Source: Artemia franciscana (taxonomy: Eukaryota; Arthropoda; Branchiopoda; Anostraca; Artemiidae). From it: a DNA stretch of 64,000 bases. How positions within the stretch are numbered: position 1 is the first letter of the stretch; each line of letters begins with the position of its first letter. Below are positions 35,701 through 46,977 of the stretch, piece after piece. Below the pieces are notes generated by a model. It searched no databases. It had not been told where the DNA came from and saw only the letters and a list, made by a program, of their open reading frames with translations. Where the stretch lies: the NCBI RefSeq assembly GCF_032884065.1, contig NC_088879.1, forward strand, positions 18,668,489 to 18,732,488. The letters run 5' to 3'. Made by a program: the position numbers and the translations under genes.

Positions 35701-35880
35701 ATTAATTAATTGTTCCTTATGCTATTGTATAAATAGTTATTTATAATTTTTTTCTCACTAAACCAATTTTTAGGAATATATATATACACTAGCCATAGAA
35801 TATATTATATACTAAAATTATTTAAATTTTATTTTAGTTTTTTCTTAGTTTTTCATCGACTGTTTTTTAGTTTTTTCCTA

Positions 35881-36009
35881 TTGTTTTTCCCATGGACAAT
35901 TATATGTTGCATGTTGTTATATGAGTCGGTAAACCCGACAATCTATTTATATGCACAGACAGTGGGACAGCGAAGAATGTTGTATATTTGCAAGTTTTAC
36001 GTAGTTAAA

Positions 36010-36105
<96 letters not shown>

Positions 36106-36160
36106 TTTAACTACGTAAAACTTGCGAATATACAACATTCTTTGCTGTCTCTTTGAGGGT
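35881..36160. repeat. Palindrome of two Helitron helicase 3' ends around (AT)n
   Basis: Plus-strand helicase end (35881-36008: [23 protein letters not shown] type codons) reaches its stop, then about 90 bp of AT, then the same ACATATATG..TTTTTAACTACG sequence reversed (36103-36150). It looks like two elements fused tail to tail through the AT tract of their 3' UTR. Confidence 0.75.
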
Positions 36161-37148
36161 CCTGGGCGTCATTGATATTCCTTGTGTCCCGGTGTCCCGG
36201 TCGTCAGTCGTGTCCTGGTGTCCCAGTCTGTATATACATTCGATTTTGCATTGGTCTTTTTTTTAGGTTTTAGTTTTCTGCCTTTTTTTTAGTTTTTTTT
36301 TTTAGTTATACCTCATGATTCTAATGATTGCCCTTGAGCTTTGTTGATGGTGATTGGTAATCGAACATTCTCTGTGTCCCCATCGTCATTTATATATCCC
36401 CCTGTGCCCCCCGGCGTCCCCGTTGTAGTTGTGTCCCTGTGTCCCGGTCGTCATTTATATTCCCTGTGTCCCGGTCGTCATTTGTATTCCGGTGTCCCAG
36501 TCTGTATATACATTCGTTTTTGAAATGGTAAATGATGAAATAAATTTTTGTATTTTTCCCTTTTTTTCTTTTTAGTTTTTTTTGGTTTTTACATTTTTTT
36601 AGTTTTTTTAGTTTTTTTTCTTTTTTCTTTTTTTTTTATTTTTATTTTTTTAGTTTTGTTTTTCTCCTTTATTTTTCTTTTTGTTTCCTTTTTTTATTTT
36701 TTTTTATTTTTTAGTTTTTTTAGTTTTTTAGCTTTTTTGGTTTTTTTATTAGTTTTTAGTTTGTTTTTTTCTTTTTAGTTTTTTTGTAGTTTTTACCTTT
36801 TTTTTAGTTTTTTTTGTAGTTTTTACCTTTTTTTTAGTTTTTTTTTTTACTTATGTCCTGGTCGTCATTTATACTCCCTGTGTCCCGGTCGTCATTTGTG
36901 ATGGTTTGTTGACGGTGTTTTGTTGATGGTGATTGCTAATTGAACATTCCTTGTGTCCCGGTCGCTTTCTCTTTGAGTGTCCCGGTCGTCATTTATATTC
37001 CCTATGTGCCGGTGTCCTGGTCGTCATTTGTGTCCCAATGTAATTTCGTAATTTCGTCAGTCGAAAACATGACGTCAGTCAACACAGAAACATGACGTTA
37101 CCTGATCCACAGACAGACAGACAGACAACTTATTTTTATATATATAGA
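36161..37148 (-). mobile_element. Non-autonomous Helitron, 3' end lost
   Basis: 5' TC (complement of 37147-37148), GTCTGTCTGTCTGTGG, GACGTCA sites, CTAAAAA minisatellite, GACCGGGACAC units and two small helicase-end scraps (36310-36362 and 36910-36945). No CTAG terminus on the left; it runs into the palindrome at 36103. Confidence 0.75.
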
Positions 37149-37149
37149 T

Positions 37150-37255
37150 ATATCTATATTCACAGGTGGGACACAGGGACACAACTACAATGGCGGGTAA
37201 CGACTTACGCGCGAGGTGGGGCTTGGGGTGCACGAAGCGCCACAGCAACAGCTAG
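37150..37255 (+). mobile_element. Solo Helitron 3' terminus
   Basis: CACAGGTGGGACACAGGG block, one GC hairpin (hybrid of inner and outer types) and CTAG 37252-37255, followed by T. It sits back to back with the 5' end of the minus-strand element at 37148, with 1-2 bases between them. Confidence 0.75.
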
Positions 37256-37635
37256 TATATAGATATAAAATATACTGTTTGTTTTTTTGTTACACTTTAT
37301 AAAATCTATTATAAAAAACTAAAAAAAAAACGAAAAAAAAAATAAAAAAAGAAAAACTAAAAAAAGTATAAACGAAAAAAGAGATAAATTAAAAATTAAA
37401 CAAAAAGGGAAAAAATTCTAAAAAAAGAAAAGAAAACAAAAAAATTAAAAAACTAAAAAGAAAAAATTCTAAACAGAAAATATAAGAAAGTAAAATAATT
37501 AATAATGAATTTAAATTATAAAAGTGTATATGATGTCATATTCAAAATGACGTCATTTTAATATAAGTAAGCATTCATTTTAATACATGAAGTGATATTC
37601 GATATGATGTATTATTCAATATAAATTTTTGCGGC
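37256..37635. other. A-rich unassigned stretch
   Basis: Mostly AAAAA and CTAAAAA words with one GACGTCATTTTAATATAAG leader-like segment (about 37548-37565), probably a very old Helitron leader for the Rep relic that follows. Confidence 0.4.
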
Positions 37636-38310
37636 TCAAAGAGAAAGTACCGCTAATCCTAAAATGACACCAAAAACAACACACCAGGGGGAAACACCAG
37701 AGTAAAGCAAAACGATGCTTGGGGCTCCAAGAGAAAGGGCCAGACTAGCTGTATCCAATTTACGTAAGCAAAAACGTGTCAAGGAGCCATTAGAGAAACG
37801 CTAAACCTGACTTGTACTTGAAAGAGAAAGTAAAAGAAGAAGGTGTGTCAAGCATTCACCAGGGCAACGCAAAACCAGGCTTGGAGTTTACAGAGATAGT
37901 AAAAGAAGAAGGCGTGTCGAGGAACCACTTGAGCGACGCGAAACCACAGGTGAAAGAGAAAGTAAAAAAGAAGGTGTGTCGAGAATTCACCAGATCAACG
38001 CAAAACCAGGCTTGGGGTTGACAGAGATAGTAAAAAAATGCATGCCGAAGAACCACCAGAGCAACGCGAAACCACATTTGCTGCTGAAAGAGAAAGTAAA
38101 TAAAGAAGACGTTTCGAGGTATTACAAAAGCAATATGTGTATAATCGCCTGGCATTCAAGTACTGCCCTTCCGATGATTACAGCTTGAATCGACATGTTC
38201 AAATCAGAACTATGTCTTAAATTTGTCCCTATTGCAAGGCCTTGAAATTTAATGGTGAAACAATGGGAATGTGTTGCACCTCAGGAAAAGTTAAGCTTCC
38301 TCAACTAGAT
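37636..38310 (+). pseudogene. Ancient Helitron Rep N-terminus
   Basis: Diverged 69-bp repeats (GAGAAAGTAAAAGAAGAAGG, with codons for EPLERRETT and AEEPPEQRET) lead into RLAFKYCPSDDYSLNRHVQI and the zinc-binding CPYCKALKFNGETMGMCC. Frameshifts and stops throughout. Much older than the copy at 19916 in the repeat part, while the zinc-binding segment is well kept. A foldback element follows at 38352. Confidence 0.75.
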
Positions 38311-38351
38311 TAAACCTTAAACAAGAAAACCGAAAGTTTGAATCTTAGTAG

Positions 38352-38660
38352 AAATTAAATAAAAAAAAACTAATTTTTTTAGCTGAAAGTAAGGAGCGAC
38401 ATTAAAACTTAAAACGAACAGAAATTACTCCGTACATGAAATGGGTCGTCCCCTCCGCAATCCCTCGCTCTTTACGCTAAAGCATTTAATTGTTTTAGAA
38501 AAATAGAATTGTGGCAAAGAGTCAAACTTTAGCGTAAAGAGCGAGGGATTGCGGAGGGGACAACCCATTTCATATACGGAGTAATTTCTGTTCGTTTTAA
38601 GTTTTAATGTCGCTCCTTACTTTCAGCTAAAAAAATTAGTTTTTTTTTATTTAATTTCTG
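38352..38660. repeat. Foldback hairpin of element B1
   Basis: Arms of roughly 130 bp: AGCTGAAAGTAAGGAGCGAC..CCCTCGCTCTTTACGCTAAAG on the left and its reverse complement on the right, around a ~45-bp loop. Differences between arms are very few. Confidence 0.9.
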
Positions 38661-40235
38661 AACGTTTTTGAATTAATTCATGTTGGTTTTGGCTCTCCTC
38701 ACATAAATTATTAAACTGAAATTTGTATATTAATTCTTTTTTTGGCTAAATGGCTTTCTCTTAGTTTCGATCAGACCATTTTGAGAAATAAAGGATGGAG
38801 AAGGAGGTCTAGTTGCCCTCCCATTTTTCGGTTACTTAAGAATGCAACTGGAACTTTTAATTTTTAACGAATGTTTTTATTAGTAAAAAATATACGTAAC
38901 TTAAAAATTAATTTACGTAACAAACTTTCATAATCTTATATTTTTATTGTGTATACGAGGGGGTTTGTACCCTCGTTAATACCTCGCTCTTTACACTAAA
39001 TCGTTAGTTTTGTCCCCAATTCTTTAAGAATGACCCCTGAATAAGAAAGGCCGTAGAATAAATAATTGAAATTACTAAAAATACTTTAGCATAAAGAGCG
39101 AGGTATTTATCTTCTCTTAAATACCTCGCCCTTTATGCTAAAGTATTTTTAGAACCCCTCATTTGCGTAATAATCTCTGTTGGTTTTAAGTTTCAATGCT
39201 ACCCCTTCCTTTCATTTGAAAAAACTTTTCATATTTATTTTTCATTGTTTTTATATAGTAATGCTAGAAAATCCTGCGCCCTTTAAATTGAATTTTTCTT
39301 CCCCCATCACAGATTCCTCCAAGGAAAGATCCTCCAACATAGCCCCCTCCCAGCAGCCCCACCCCCAAACAAAATAAAATCCCCCTGAAAACGTCTGTAC
39401 ACTTCCCAATAACCATTAGTATACGTAAACACTGTTCAAAGTTTGTAACTTGCAGCCCCTCCCCCAGGGATTGTGGGGGAGTAAGTCATCTCCAAAGACA
39501 TAGTAATTATGGTTTTTGACTATGTTGAACAAAATGGCTATCTCAAAATTTTGATTTGTTGACTTTGGGAAAAAAAAATGAGCGTGAGAGCACGGAAAGG
39601 GGCAGCATAAATGGGTAGACAGTAACAACGGCAATCAAAGGGATAAAATGACCCCTTGACTGGGCTGCCCACTTAATTGAACAATCTGTCTTGGCTTTTT
39701 TCTACAATTGGCTAATGACTTTGACTTTTCCCACAACTATTCCCTTTTTTTGGTCACTTAAAAAGGGCACTAGAACTTTTCATTTCCGTTATAATGAGCC
39801 CTCTTGCGACATTCTAGGACCACTTGGTCGATACGATGACCCCTGGGAAAAAGAAAAAAGAAAACAAAAACAAACAAATAAACACGCACCCGTGATTTGT
39901 CTTCTGGCAAAAAATACGAAATTCCACATTTTTGTAGATAGGAGCTTGAAAGTTCTAGAGTAGGGTTTTCTGAAACTCTGAATCTAATGGTGTTATTTTC
40001 GTTAGGATTCTACGACTTTTAGTGGGTGTTTCCCCCTATTTTCTTAAATAAGGCAAATTTTTCAGGCTCGTAACTTTTGATGGGTAAGACTAAACTTGAT
40101 TAAACTTATATATTTAAAATCAGCATTAAAATACGATTCTTTTGATGTAGCTATTGATATCAAAATTCAATTTTTTTGAGTTTTGGTTACTATTGAGCGG
40201 GGTCGCTCCTTACTACAGTTCGTTACAACGAACTG
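38352..40235 (+). mobile_element. Foldback element B1, full length
   Basis: Unclassified non-coding element of about 1.9 kb. Order: ATTAAATAAAAAAAA, ~300-bp hairpin (38352-38660), AT-rich body, second smaller hairpin built of CTCTTTACACTAAA/CTTTAGCATAAAGAG (about 38985-39145), a C-rich region (39290-39480), a conserved body and a terminal palindrome CAGTTCGT TACA ACGAACTG (40210-40229). GTAAGGAGCGAC near the left end recurs inverted (GTCGCTCCTTAC) near the right end. Short open frames are not conserved between copies. Confidence 0.8.
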
Positions 40236-40258
40236 TTTGATTATTTTTAAAAATCTAC

Positions 40259-41048
40259 AGGGAGCTTTCCGTTTCCAATTGCCGGCAATTGATCTTAAAA
40301 TGTTTGACCAAAGTCATCGTTTTGCAATCGGACACGCATATTTGTAGTTAATTTTAATGTTTTTACGTGTGCCCATAAATTAGAATTTTTCAAGCAAGCA
40401 TTCATTTCGTCTGCAGGGATTGATCTCGGTATTATAGGTAATGTTTGCCTGAAATCTCCCGCAAGCAATATTAATGAGCCGCCAAAGGGTTTCGAATTCC
40501 CTCGCAAATCTTTCAAGCATTGATCCAGAGCCTCGAGCGATTTTTTGTGTGCCATTGTGCACTCATCCCAAATAATAATTTTGCATTGCTGCAATACTTT
40601 ACCCATCCCAGATGATTTGGAAATATTGCACGTTGGAGTTTCTGTAGAATGCAAATTCAGAGGCAATTTCAAAGCGGAACGAGCAGTTCTGCCACCAGGC
40701 AACAATGTTGCGGCTATTCCGGACGACGCAATTGCCAACGCTATATCATTTTTTGATCGAATTGATGCCAGAATCAGTTTTATCACAAACGTTTTACCAG
40801 TACCTCCTGGCGCATCCAAAAAGAAAATTTCCCCAACGTTGTTATCGACACAATGCATTATCGTATCATAAATGTCTTTTTGTTCCGACGTTAACTTGGA
40901 AATGTTATTTTGTACATACGACACTAGATCACTCGTACTGTAACTTTGTTCACGATCCAATTCTACACATGTCGAAACAGCAGCGATACGGTTAGGTGAA
41001 GGCATTCCCAAATCCTGAAGAGGTTTGTTTGCCATACGTACGCACAAA
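40259..41048 (-). pseudogene. Helitron Pif1 helicase core, best preserved
   Basis: 250 open codons on minus (41047-40295): Walker A GGTGKT (residues 81-86), Walker B WDECTM (160-164), LLAGDFRQTLPII (motif III, 194-206) and the TTNMRV segment (234-239). All recognisable ATPase motifs are intact. It ends FGQTF-TAA where other copies read on; bases to 40259 encode DQLPAIGNGKLP in the same frame, so one nonsense change ends it. Both ends are abrupt: a foldback terminus lies just beyond 40258, and a plus-strand Helitron 5' end starts at 41049. The C-terminal domain is lost. Confidence 0.9.
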
Positions 41049-41276
41049 TCTATTTATATAAAAATAAGTTGTCTGTCTGTGGATCAGGTGACGTCATGTT
41101 AGTTGTTAGTTGTCATCATTTTTGCTATGACGGTGACGTCATTAAAGATATTTAAGACATATATGTTCACGTAGAAATCTATTAATGTTTAAGTTTAAAA
41201 TGACTGATGAACTTACAACGGCAAAAGCCGATGAAGATGCTCAAAGAGTCTATGCCAAAAAACTTGCTGCTGATAG
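41049..41276 (+). mobile_element. Helitron 5' end, leader and Rep start
   Basis: TC at 41049-41050, TATTTATATAAAAATAAG, GTGACGTCAT sites, TATA-like AAGATATTTAAGAC, then codons MTDELTTAKADEDAQRVYAK (ATG near 41200). Cut at 41276 after LLLIDR-type codons and fused to inverted minisatellite. Confidence 0.8.
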
Positions 41277-41811
41277 ATTTGTTTCCCGGTGTCCCAGTCT
41301 GTAATTTCTCTTTGAGTGTCCCGTTCATCATTTATATTCCCTTTGTCCCGGTCTGTATATACATTCGTTTTTGAATTGGTATATGATGAAATAAATTTTT
41401 GTTTTTCTTTTTTTCTTTTTAGTTTTTTTTGGGTTTTTACCTATATTTTAGCTTTTTTGTTTTTTTTCTTTTTTCTTTTTTGTTTTTTTTTTTGTAGTTT
41501 TTACCTTTTTTATTTTTCTTTTTTTTTTTTTTTATTTTTCTTTTTTTCCTTTATTTTTCAGTTTTTTTTTCCTTTTTTTAGTTTTTTTTTTTTCTTTTTC
41601 AGTTTTTAGTTTTTTTTTTACTAGTTTTTAGTTTTTTTTTTCTTTTTAGTTTTTTTGCTGTTGCTCTACCCTTTTTTAGTTTTTTTAGTTTTTTTTCTTT
41701 TTTAGTTTTTTACTTTTTTTTTAGTTTTTTAGCTTTTTAGTCTTTTTAGTAGTTTTTACCTGTTTATTAGTTTGTTTTAGTTTTTTTTTCTTTTTTAGTT
41801 TTTGTATTAAT

Positions 41812-41891
41812 GCTAAAGTCAAGGTTCGAACCTGGAACCTCTTGGACCTAAAACCTTGATTATAACGCTTTACCAACTCAGCTACTTTGGC
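41812..41891 (-). other. tRNA-like unit with A- and B-boxes
   Basis: On minus: GCCAAAG..CTTTAGC acceptor-like ends (six of seven pairs), A-box TAGCTGAGTTGGTAAAGCG, B-box GGTTCGAACC in a T-arm-like AGGTTCGAACCT. The anticodon arm does not fold convincingly. Best Pol III candidate of the window. Confidence 0.6.
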
Positions 41892-42234
41892 TTGAATACA
41901 TTTACCTTTTATAGTTTTTTTTTATTTTTATTTTTAAGTTTTATTATTCTCCTTTATTTGTGAGTTTATTTCCTTTTTTTAGTTTTTTTTTCTTTTTCAG
42001 TTTTTAATTTTTTTAGTTTTTTATTAGTTTTAGTTTTTTTCTTTTTAGTTTTTTAGTAGTTTTTACCTTTTTTATTTTTTTTTTAGTTTTTTTTTTACTT
42101 TTTTAGTTTTTAGTTTTTTACCCTTTTTTAGTTTTTTTTTAGTTTTTTAGCTTTTTTAGTTTTTTTAGTATTTTCTTTTTAGTTTTTTTGTGGTTCTTAT
42201 CTTTTTTAGTTTTTTTTCCTTCTTTTGTATTAAT

Positions 42235-42312
42235 GCTAAAGCCAAGGTTTGAGCCTGGAACCTCTCGGACCTAGAACCTGGAACATAACGCTTTACCAAC
42301 TGAGCTACTATA
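42235..42312 (-). other. tRNA-like unit, diverged copy
   Basis: Same layout as 41812-41891: A-box TAGCTCAGTTGGTAAAGCG, B-box-like GGCTCAAACC and 3' CTTTAGC. The 5' acceptor strand is lost. Confidence 0.55.
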
Positions 42313-42357
42313 TATGTATTTGTATCGGATTAACGACGCTTCTTGACTACTAAGGTC

Positions 42358-42460
42358 CCAACGTCGGCCCTTTAGTAAATTCCTGCATCATGCTTCGATC
42401 TCTGGGTCCCGTATTACCACTCTAAGTTCAAACCCACTGCACCAACAAAGGTAGTAATAT
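42358..42460 (-). other. tRNA-like unit, degraded copy of 22224-22325
   Basis: On minus TTGGTGCAGTGGGTTTGAAC and a mutated B-box (AGATCGAAGC) with the same intervening CCGTA/TACGGGACCCAG words as the copy at 22224. Confidence 0.45.
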
Positions 42461-42606
42461 ATAACTGAGCTACTTCGGCTTGAATACATTCGTTTTTGAA
42501 TTGGTATGTGATGAAATAATTCAGACGTCATATGCGGACAGTGATGTCACTCGACAGACACACAGACAACTTGTTTTTATATATATATTATTTATATATA
42601 AATAGA

Positions 42607-42692
42607 CTAGCTGTTGGGGTGGCGCTTTGCGCCACCCCAACACCTAGCTGGTGGGGGGCCCCCCGCGCGCGTAAGTCGTTACGCGCCATATT
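42607..42692 (-). mobile_element. Solo Helitron 3' terminus
   Basis: CTAG 42607-42610 with the outer hairpin (GGGGTGGCGC TTT GCGCCACCCC) and a second CTAG-like ACCTAGCTGG, the inner hairpin deleted, then CGCGCGTAAGTCGTTACGCG. Homology ends at 42692. Confidence 0.75.
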
Positions 42693-43239
42693 AAGAAAGC
42701 ATTTAATGAGAGCCATTTAGGGTCAATGGAAATAGGCAGCCAAATGCAGTTGACAAGGCATCACTGAGACGTACAATGAGGCAAGTCTAGTGCGCATGCA
42801 CCATCTCTTTTTAATTTTCAGATTATTACCCTGTAGTCAGCGTCCAATGATTAAGCAATTTGTAAAACCGATTAGTGTACCTGCGTGAATTCTGTTTGAG
42901 CATATGAACATATAATGCCATTATATTAATCAATAGTAGATGTACAAAAATTAGTCCTATATAAGAATCACAACATATCTATCTCTTGCGACAGATGCAC
43001 ATTCACTTCGCATTTTATGTTATTAACTATTTTTACGGATGAAGACATTGATTTTTGTGAGTTTGGTACAAAAAAAAATACTATCCCCACTTAATTTCAA
43101 GTGCTTTTTCTTCTAATACTTTTGAATAATTATTTTTGGGAATACAAATTCACTAGTTGTTTGCACATGTTTATCCTATAAACTTGCGAAAAATTACTTA
43201 TGTGCATCCTATACTGACCAGTTGTTCTTGTGATTTCAG
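42693..43239. other. Apparently single-copy sequence
   Basis: No element or gene seen. It would be an intron if the exon at 43240 is real. Confidence 0.4.
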
Positions 43240-43394
43240 TATCTAAAATTACGGAGAGTGAAAAAGATTTTAAGAGATTGATTTTAAAATCTGCATCAGT
43301 AACTCTTGCTGTTGATCTCAATTTTAGATCAAACCCGTTTCACTCTCTGGAATTAGCACAGTTTGCACCGTCGAAGATATCTTCAGTGGCAAAG
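43240..43394 (+). CDS. Candidate internal exon, plus strand
   Basis: Acceptor GTTCTTGTGATTTCAG (AG 43238-43239) and donor AAAG/GTACGT (GT at 43395). The only frame open across all 155 bp encodes SKITESEKDFKRLILKSA, then TLAVDLNFRSNPFHSLELAQ and ends SSVAK in phase 0. It has ordinary amino-acid composition in otherwise single-copy DNA. Its phase 0 end could join 51093-51437 on the same strand, 7.7 kb downstream across foldback elements. Protein not recognised. Confidence 0.45.
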
Positions 43395-43732
43395 GTACGT
43401 GGCTATTTCGTTTATTAAACACCCAAATTCTATCTATAAAGCGATTTTCAAGTCATACATTTGTTACCTAGTTTTTACTAGTTTTTTTTTATATTAGTTG
43501 TACTACTTTTTTTCGTGATGCTATACCTTCATAGAAGTCATACAACGTCATCTTATATACTCATGTGGGTAGGATTGAAGCTTCACATGATTCCTTCGAG
43601 AAGCTAAGTGCTGCCTTCCAAAAATAGCCTATAAAAATTGTTTAAACAGTGAACCATAGTGTTGTGGACAATCGACACTTAATTAATTTCTAAAATAAAT
43701 GAGTCAGCCTTTGCTTGATTTATTAAATGATT

Positions 43733-45412
43733 AAATAAAAAAAAACAAGTTTTTTTAACTGAAAGTAAGGAGCGACATCAAAACTTAAAACGAACAGAAA
43801 TTACTCCGTTTATGAAAGGGACTGTTTCCCTCTTCAACGTCCCGCGTCTTTAGGCTAAAGTTTGACTCTTTCTCTCAATTCTACTTTATAAAACAGTAAA
43901 TAACTTTAGCTTAGAGAACGGGACGTTGTGGAGGTAAACAACCCCTTTCATACACGGAGTAATTTCTGTTCGTTTTAAGTTTTAATGTCGCTCCTTACTT
44001 TCAGTTAAAAAAACATGTTTTTTAATTTAATTTCTGAACGTTTTTGAGTTAATGCATGTTTGATTTTGGCTTTCTGCAAATGAAATTTGCGTATTAATTT
44101 TTTTTGCTAAATGACTTTCTCTTGGTTTTAATCAGACAATTTTGAGAAAAAGGTTGGGGGAGGAGGCCTAGTTGCCCTCCAATTTTTCGGTTACTTAAAG
44201 GCAACTAGAATTTTCAATTTTTATCGAACGTTTTTATTAGTAAAAAATATTCTTAACTTACAAATTAACTAACGTAACAAACTTCTATATTCGTATTTTT
44301 TATTATGTATATGAGGGGTTTGCCCCCTCGTTAATACCTCGCTCTTTACACTAAACCTTTAATTTTGTCCCAATTCTTTAAGATTGCCCCTGAATCACAA
44401 AGGCTGTAGAATAAATAGTTGAAATTACTAAAAATACTTTAGCGTAAAGAGCGAGGTATTTAGGAAAAGATGAACCCTCCATATGCGGAATAATCTCTGT
44501 TTGTTTAAAATTTTAATGCTGGTCCTTACTTTCAGTGGAAATTTTTTTTTCATATTTATTTTTTCATTGCTTTTTAAAAATTATGCTGGAAAATCCTCTG
44601 TCCCCCTCTTGGAATATCTCTTCTCCCATGCAAATTCATCCAAGCGAAGATCCTCCCACGTAGCCTCCTCCCCTCAGCCCCCCAACCAAAAAATCCTCCT
44701 GAAAAGGTCTGTACACTTCAAAATAACAATTACTGTATGTAAACGCTGGTCAAAGCTTGTAACTTGCAGCCTTTCCCCCCAGGGACTGTGGAGAGTAAGT
44801 CAGCCCCTAAGACATAGCTATTATGTTTTTCGACTATGCTGAACAAAATTGCTATCTTAAATTTTGATCCGTTGACTTTTGGAAAAATAGAGCGTGGGAG
44901 GTGGCTTAGATGCCCTCCAATTTTTTATCACTTAAAATTGCACTAGAACTTTTAATATCCGTTAGAATGAGCCCTCTCTCGACATTCTAGGACCACTTGG
45001 TCGATACGATCACCCCTGGGAAAAACAAAAAACAAACAAACAGACAAATAAACACGCATCCGTGATCGGTCTTCTGGCAAAAAATACTAAGTTCCACATT
45101 TTTGTAGGTAGGAGCTTGAAAATTCTAGAGTAAGGTTCTCTGGTACGCTGAATGCGATGGTGTGATTTTCGTTAATATCTTATGACTTTTAAAGGATGTT
45201 TCCCCCTATTTTCCAAAACATGGCAAATTTTCTCAGGCTCGTAGCTTTTTCTGAGTAAGACTAAATTTGATGAAACTTATATATTTAAAATCAAAATAAA
45301 AATCCGATTCTTTTGATGTATCTATTAGTATCAAAATTTCATTTTTAGAGTTTCGTTTACTATTGAGCCGGGTCACTCCTTACTACAGTTCGTTATCACG
45401 AACTGTTTGACA
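43733..45412 (+). mobile_element. Foldback element B2, full length
   Basis: Same order as B1. The hairpin (43733-44032) has its own arm sequence (GGGACTGTTTCCCTCTTCAACG) and ends at GTTCGT TATC ACGAACTG (45388-45408). About 1.68 kb; no coding function. Confidence 0.8.
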
Positions 45413-45560
45413 GTTCAAAAATGCTGGTCTCAGTATTTGAGTTATTTTTAGGATATGAATTTAAATTATATATCCTGTTATCCTGGAACCCTGTATCTTT
45501 TCAACATCCCTTGAGGAATGCCCGGCATTGATCACGAAAAGAGGATTGGTCTTAACAGTA

Positions 45561-46976
45561 ATTAAATAAAAAAAAACAAGTTTTCTTAACTGAAAGTAAG
45601 GAGCGACATTAAAACTTAAAACGCACAGAAATTACTTCGTATATGAAAGAGGCTGCTTCCTCATCAACGCCCCACTCTTTACGCTAAAGTTTGACTCTTT
45701 CTCTCAATTCTTCTTTTTAAAACAGTAAAAAACTTTAGCGTAAAGAGCTGGGTGTTGATGAGGAAGCAGCCTCTTTCATATACGAAGTAATTTCTGTGCG
45801 TTTTAAGTTTTAATGTTGCTCCTTACTTTCAGTTAAAAAAACTTGTTTTTTTTATTTAATTTCTGAACGTTTTTTAATCAATGCATGTTTTGATTTTGGC
45901 TCTCCGCAGAGGAATAATCAAAACGAAATTTGTATATTTTTTTTTTTGGCTCAATGGCTTTCTCATAATTTTGATCGAATGATTTTGAGAAAAAAAGAGC
46001 GGGGGACGAAGCCTAGTTGCCCCCCGATTTTTTGGTTAATTAAAAGGGCAACTATAACTTTTAATTTTTTACGAATCTTTTTATTGGTAAAAGATTTACG
46101 TAACTTATAAATTAGCTTACGTAAAGAACTTTTGTATTCTCATGTTTTTATTACATATATGAGGGGATTCGCTCCATCGTCAGTACCTCGCTCTTTACAC
46201 TAAAGCTTAAATTTTATCCCAATTCATTAAGAATGACCCCCTGAATCACAAAAGCCGTAGAATAAGTAGTTGAAATTACTGAAAATACTTTAGCGTAAAG
46301 AGCGAGGTATTAAAAGGAGGTGAGCCCCTCATGTGGGTAATAATTTCTGTTTGTTTTAAGTTTTATTGCTGTTCCTTACTTCCAGCTGAAAAAGCTTTTT
46401 CACTTTTATTTTTTAATTTTTTTTTTAAATAATGCGAGTAAATCCTGCTCTCCCTTCATGAAAATTTTTTTCTTCGATTACAAATTCTCGAAGGAAAGTT
46501 CCCCCAGCATATCCCCCTCTTCTCAACCCCTCCCCCAAACCAAAAAAATCCTCCTGAAAACGCCTGTATACTTCCCAATAACCATTACTCTATGTAAGCA
46601 CAGGTCAAAGTTTGTAACTTGTTGCCCCTCCCACGGGGACTGTGGGGGAGTAAATCGTCCCCAAAGACATAGTTATAAGGTTTTTCGACCATGTTGAATA
46701 AAATGGCTATCTCAGAATTTTGATCCGTTGACTTTGGAAAAATAATTAGCGTGGGAGGGGGCCTAGGTGCCCTCCAATTTTTTTGGTCACTTAAAAAGGG
46801 CACTAGAACTTTTCATTTCCGTTAAAATGAGCCCTCTTGCAACATTCTAGGACAACTGGGTCGATACGATCACCCCTGGGGAAAAAAAACAAAAAAAAAA
46901 CAAATAAACACGCACCCGTGATTTGTCTTCCGGCAAAAAATACAAAATTCCACATTTTTGTAGATAGGATCTTGGA
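45561..46976 (+). mobile_element. Foldback element B3, right end truncated
   Basis: Hairpin 45561-45865 with arms of the GCTGCTTCCTCATCAACGCCC type. The body is cut at about 46976 where the inverted element B4 begins, losing the last ~300 bp. Confidence 0.8.
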
Positions 46977-46977
46977 T

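Larger units (their letters stand above)
41277..42595 (-). mobile_element. Non-autonomous Helitron with tRNA-like units
   Basis: Read on minus: 5' end (TATATATAAAAACAAG near 42565-42590), GTCTGTCGAGTGACATC, tRNA-like units at 42358-42460, 42235-42312 and 41812-41891, long CTAAAAA minisatellite and GACCGGGACAC units at 41283-41365. No helicase relic and no CTAG at its left end. Confidence 0.75.
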
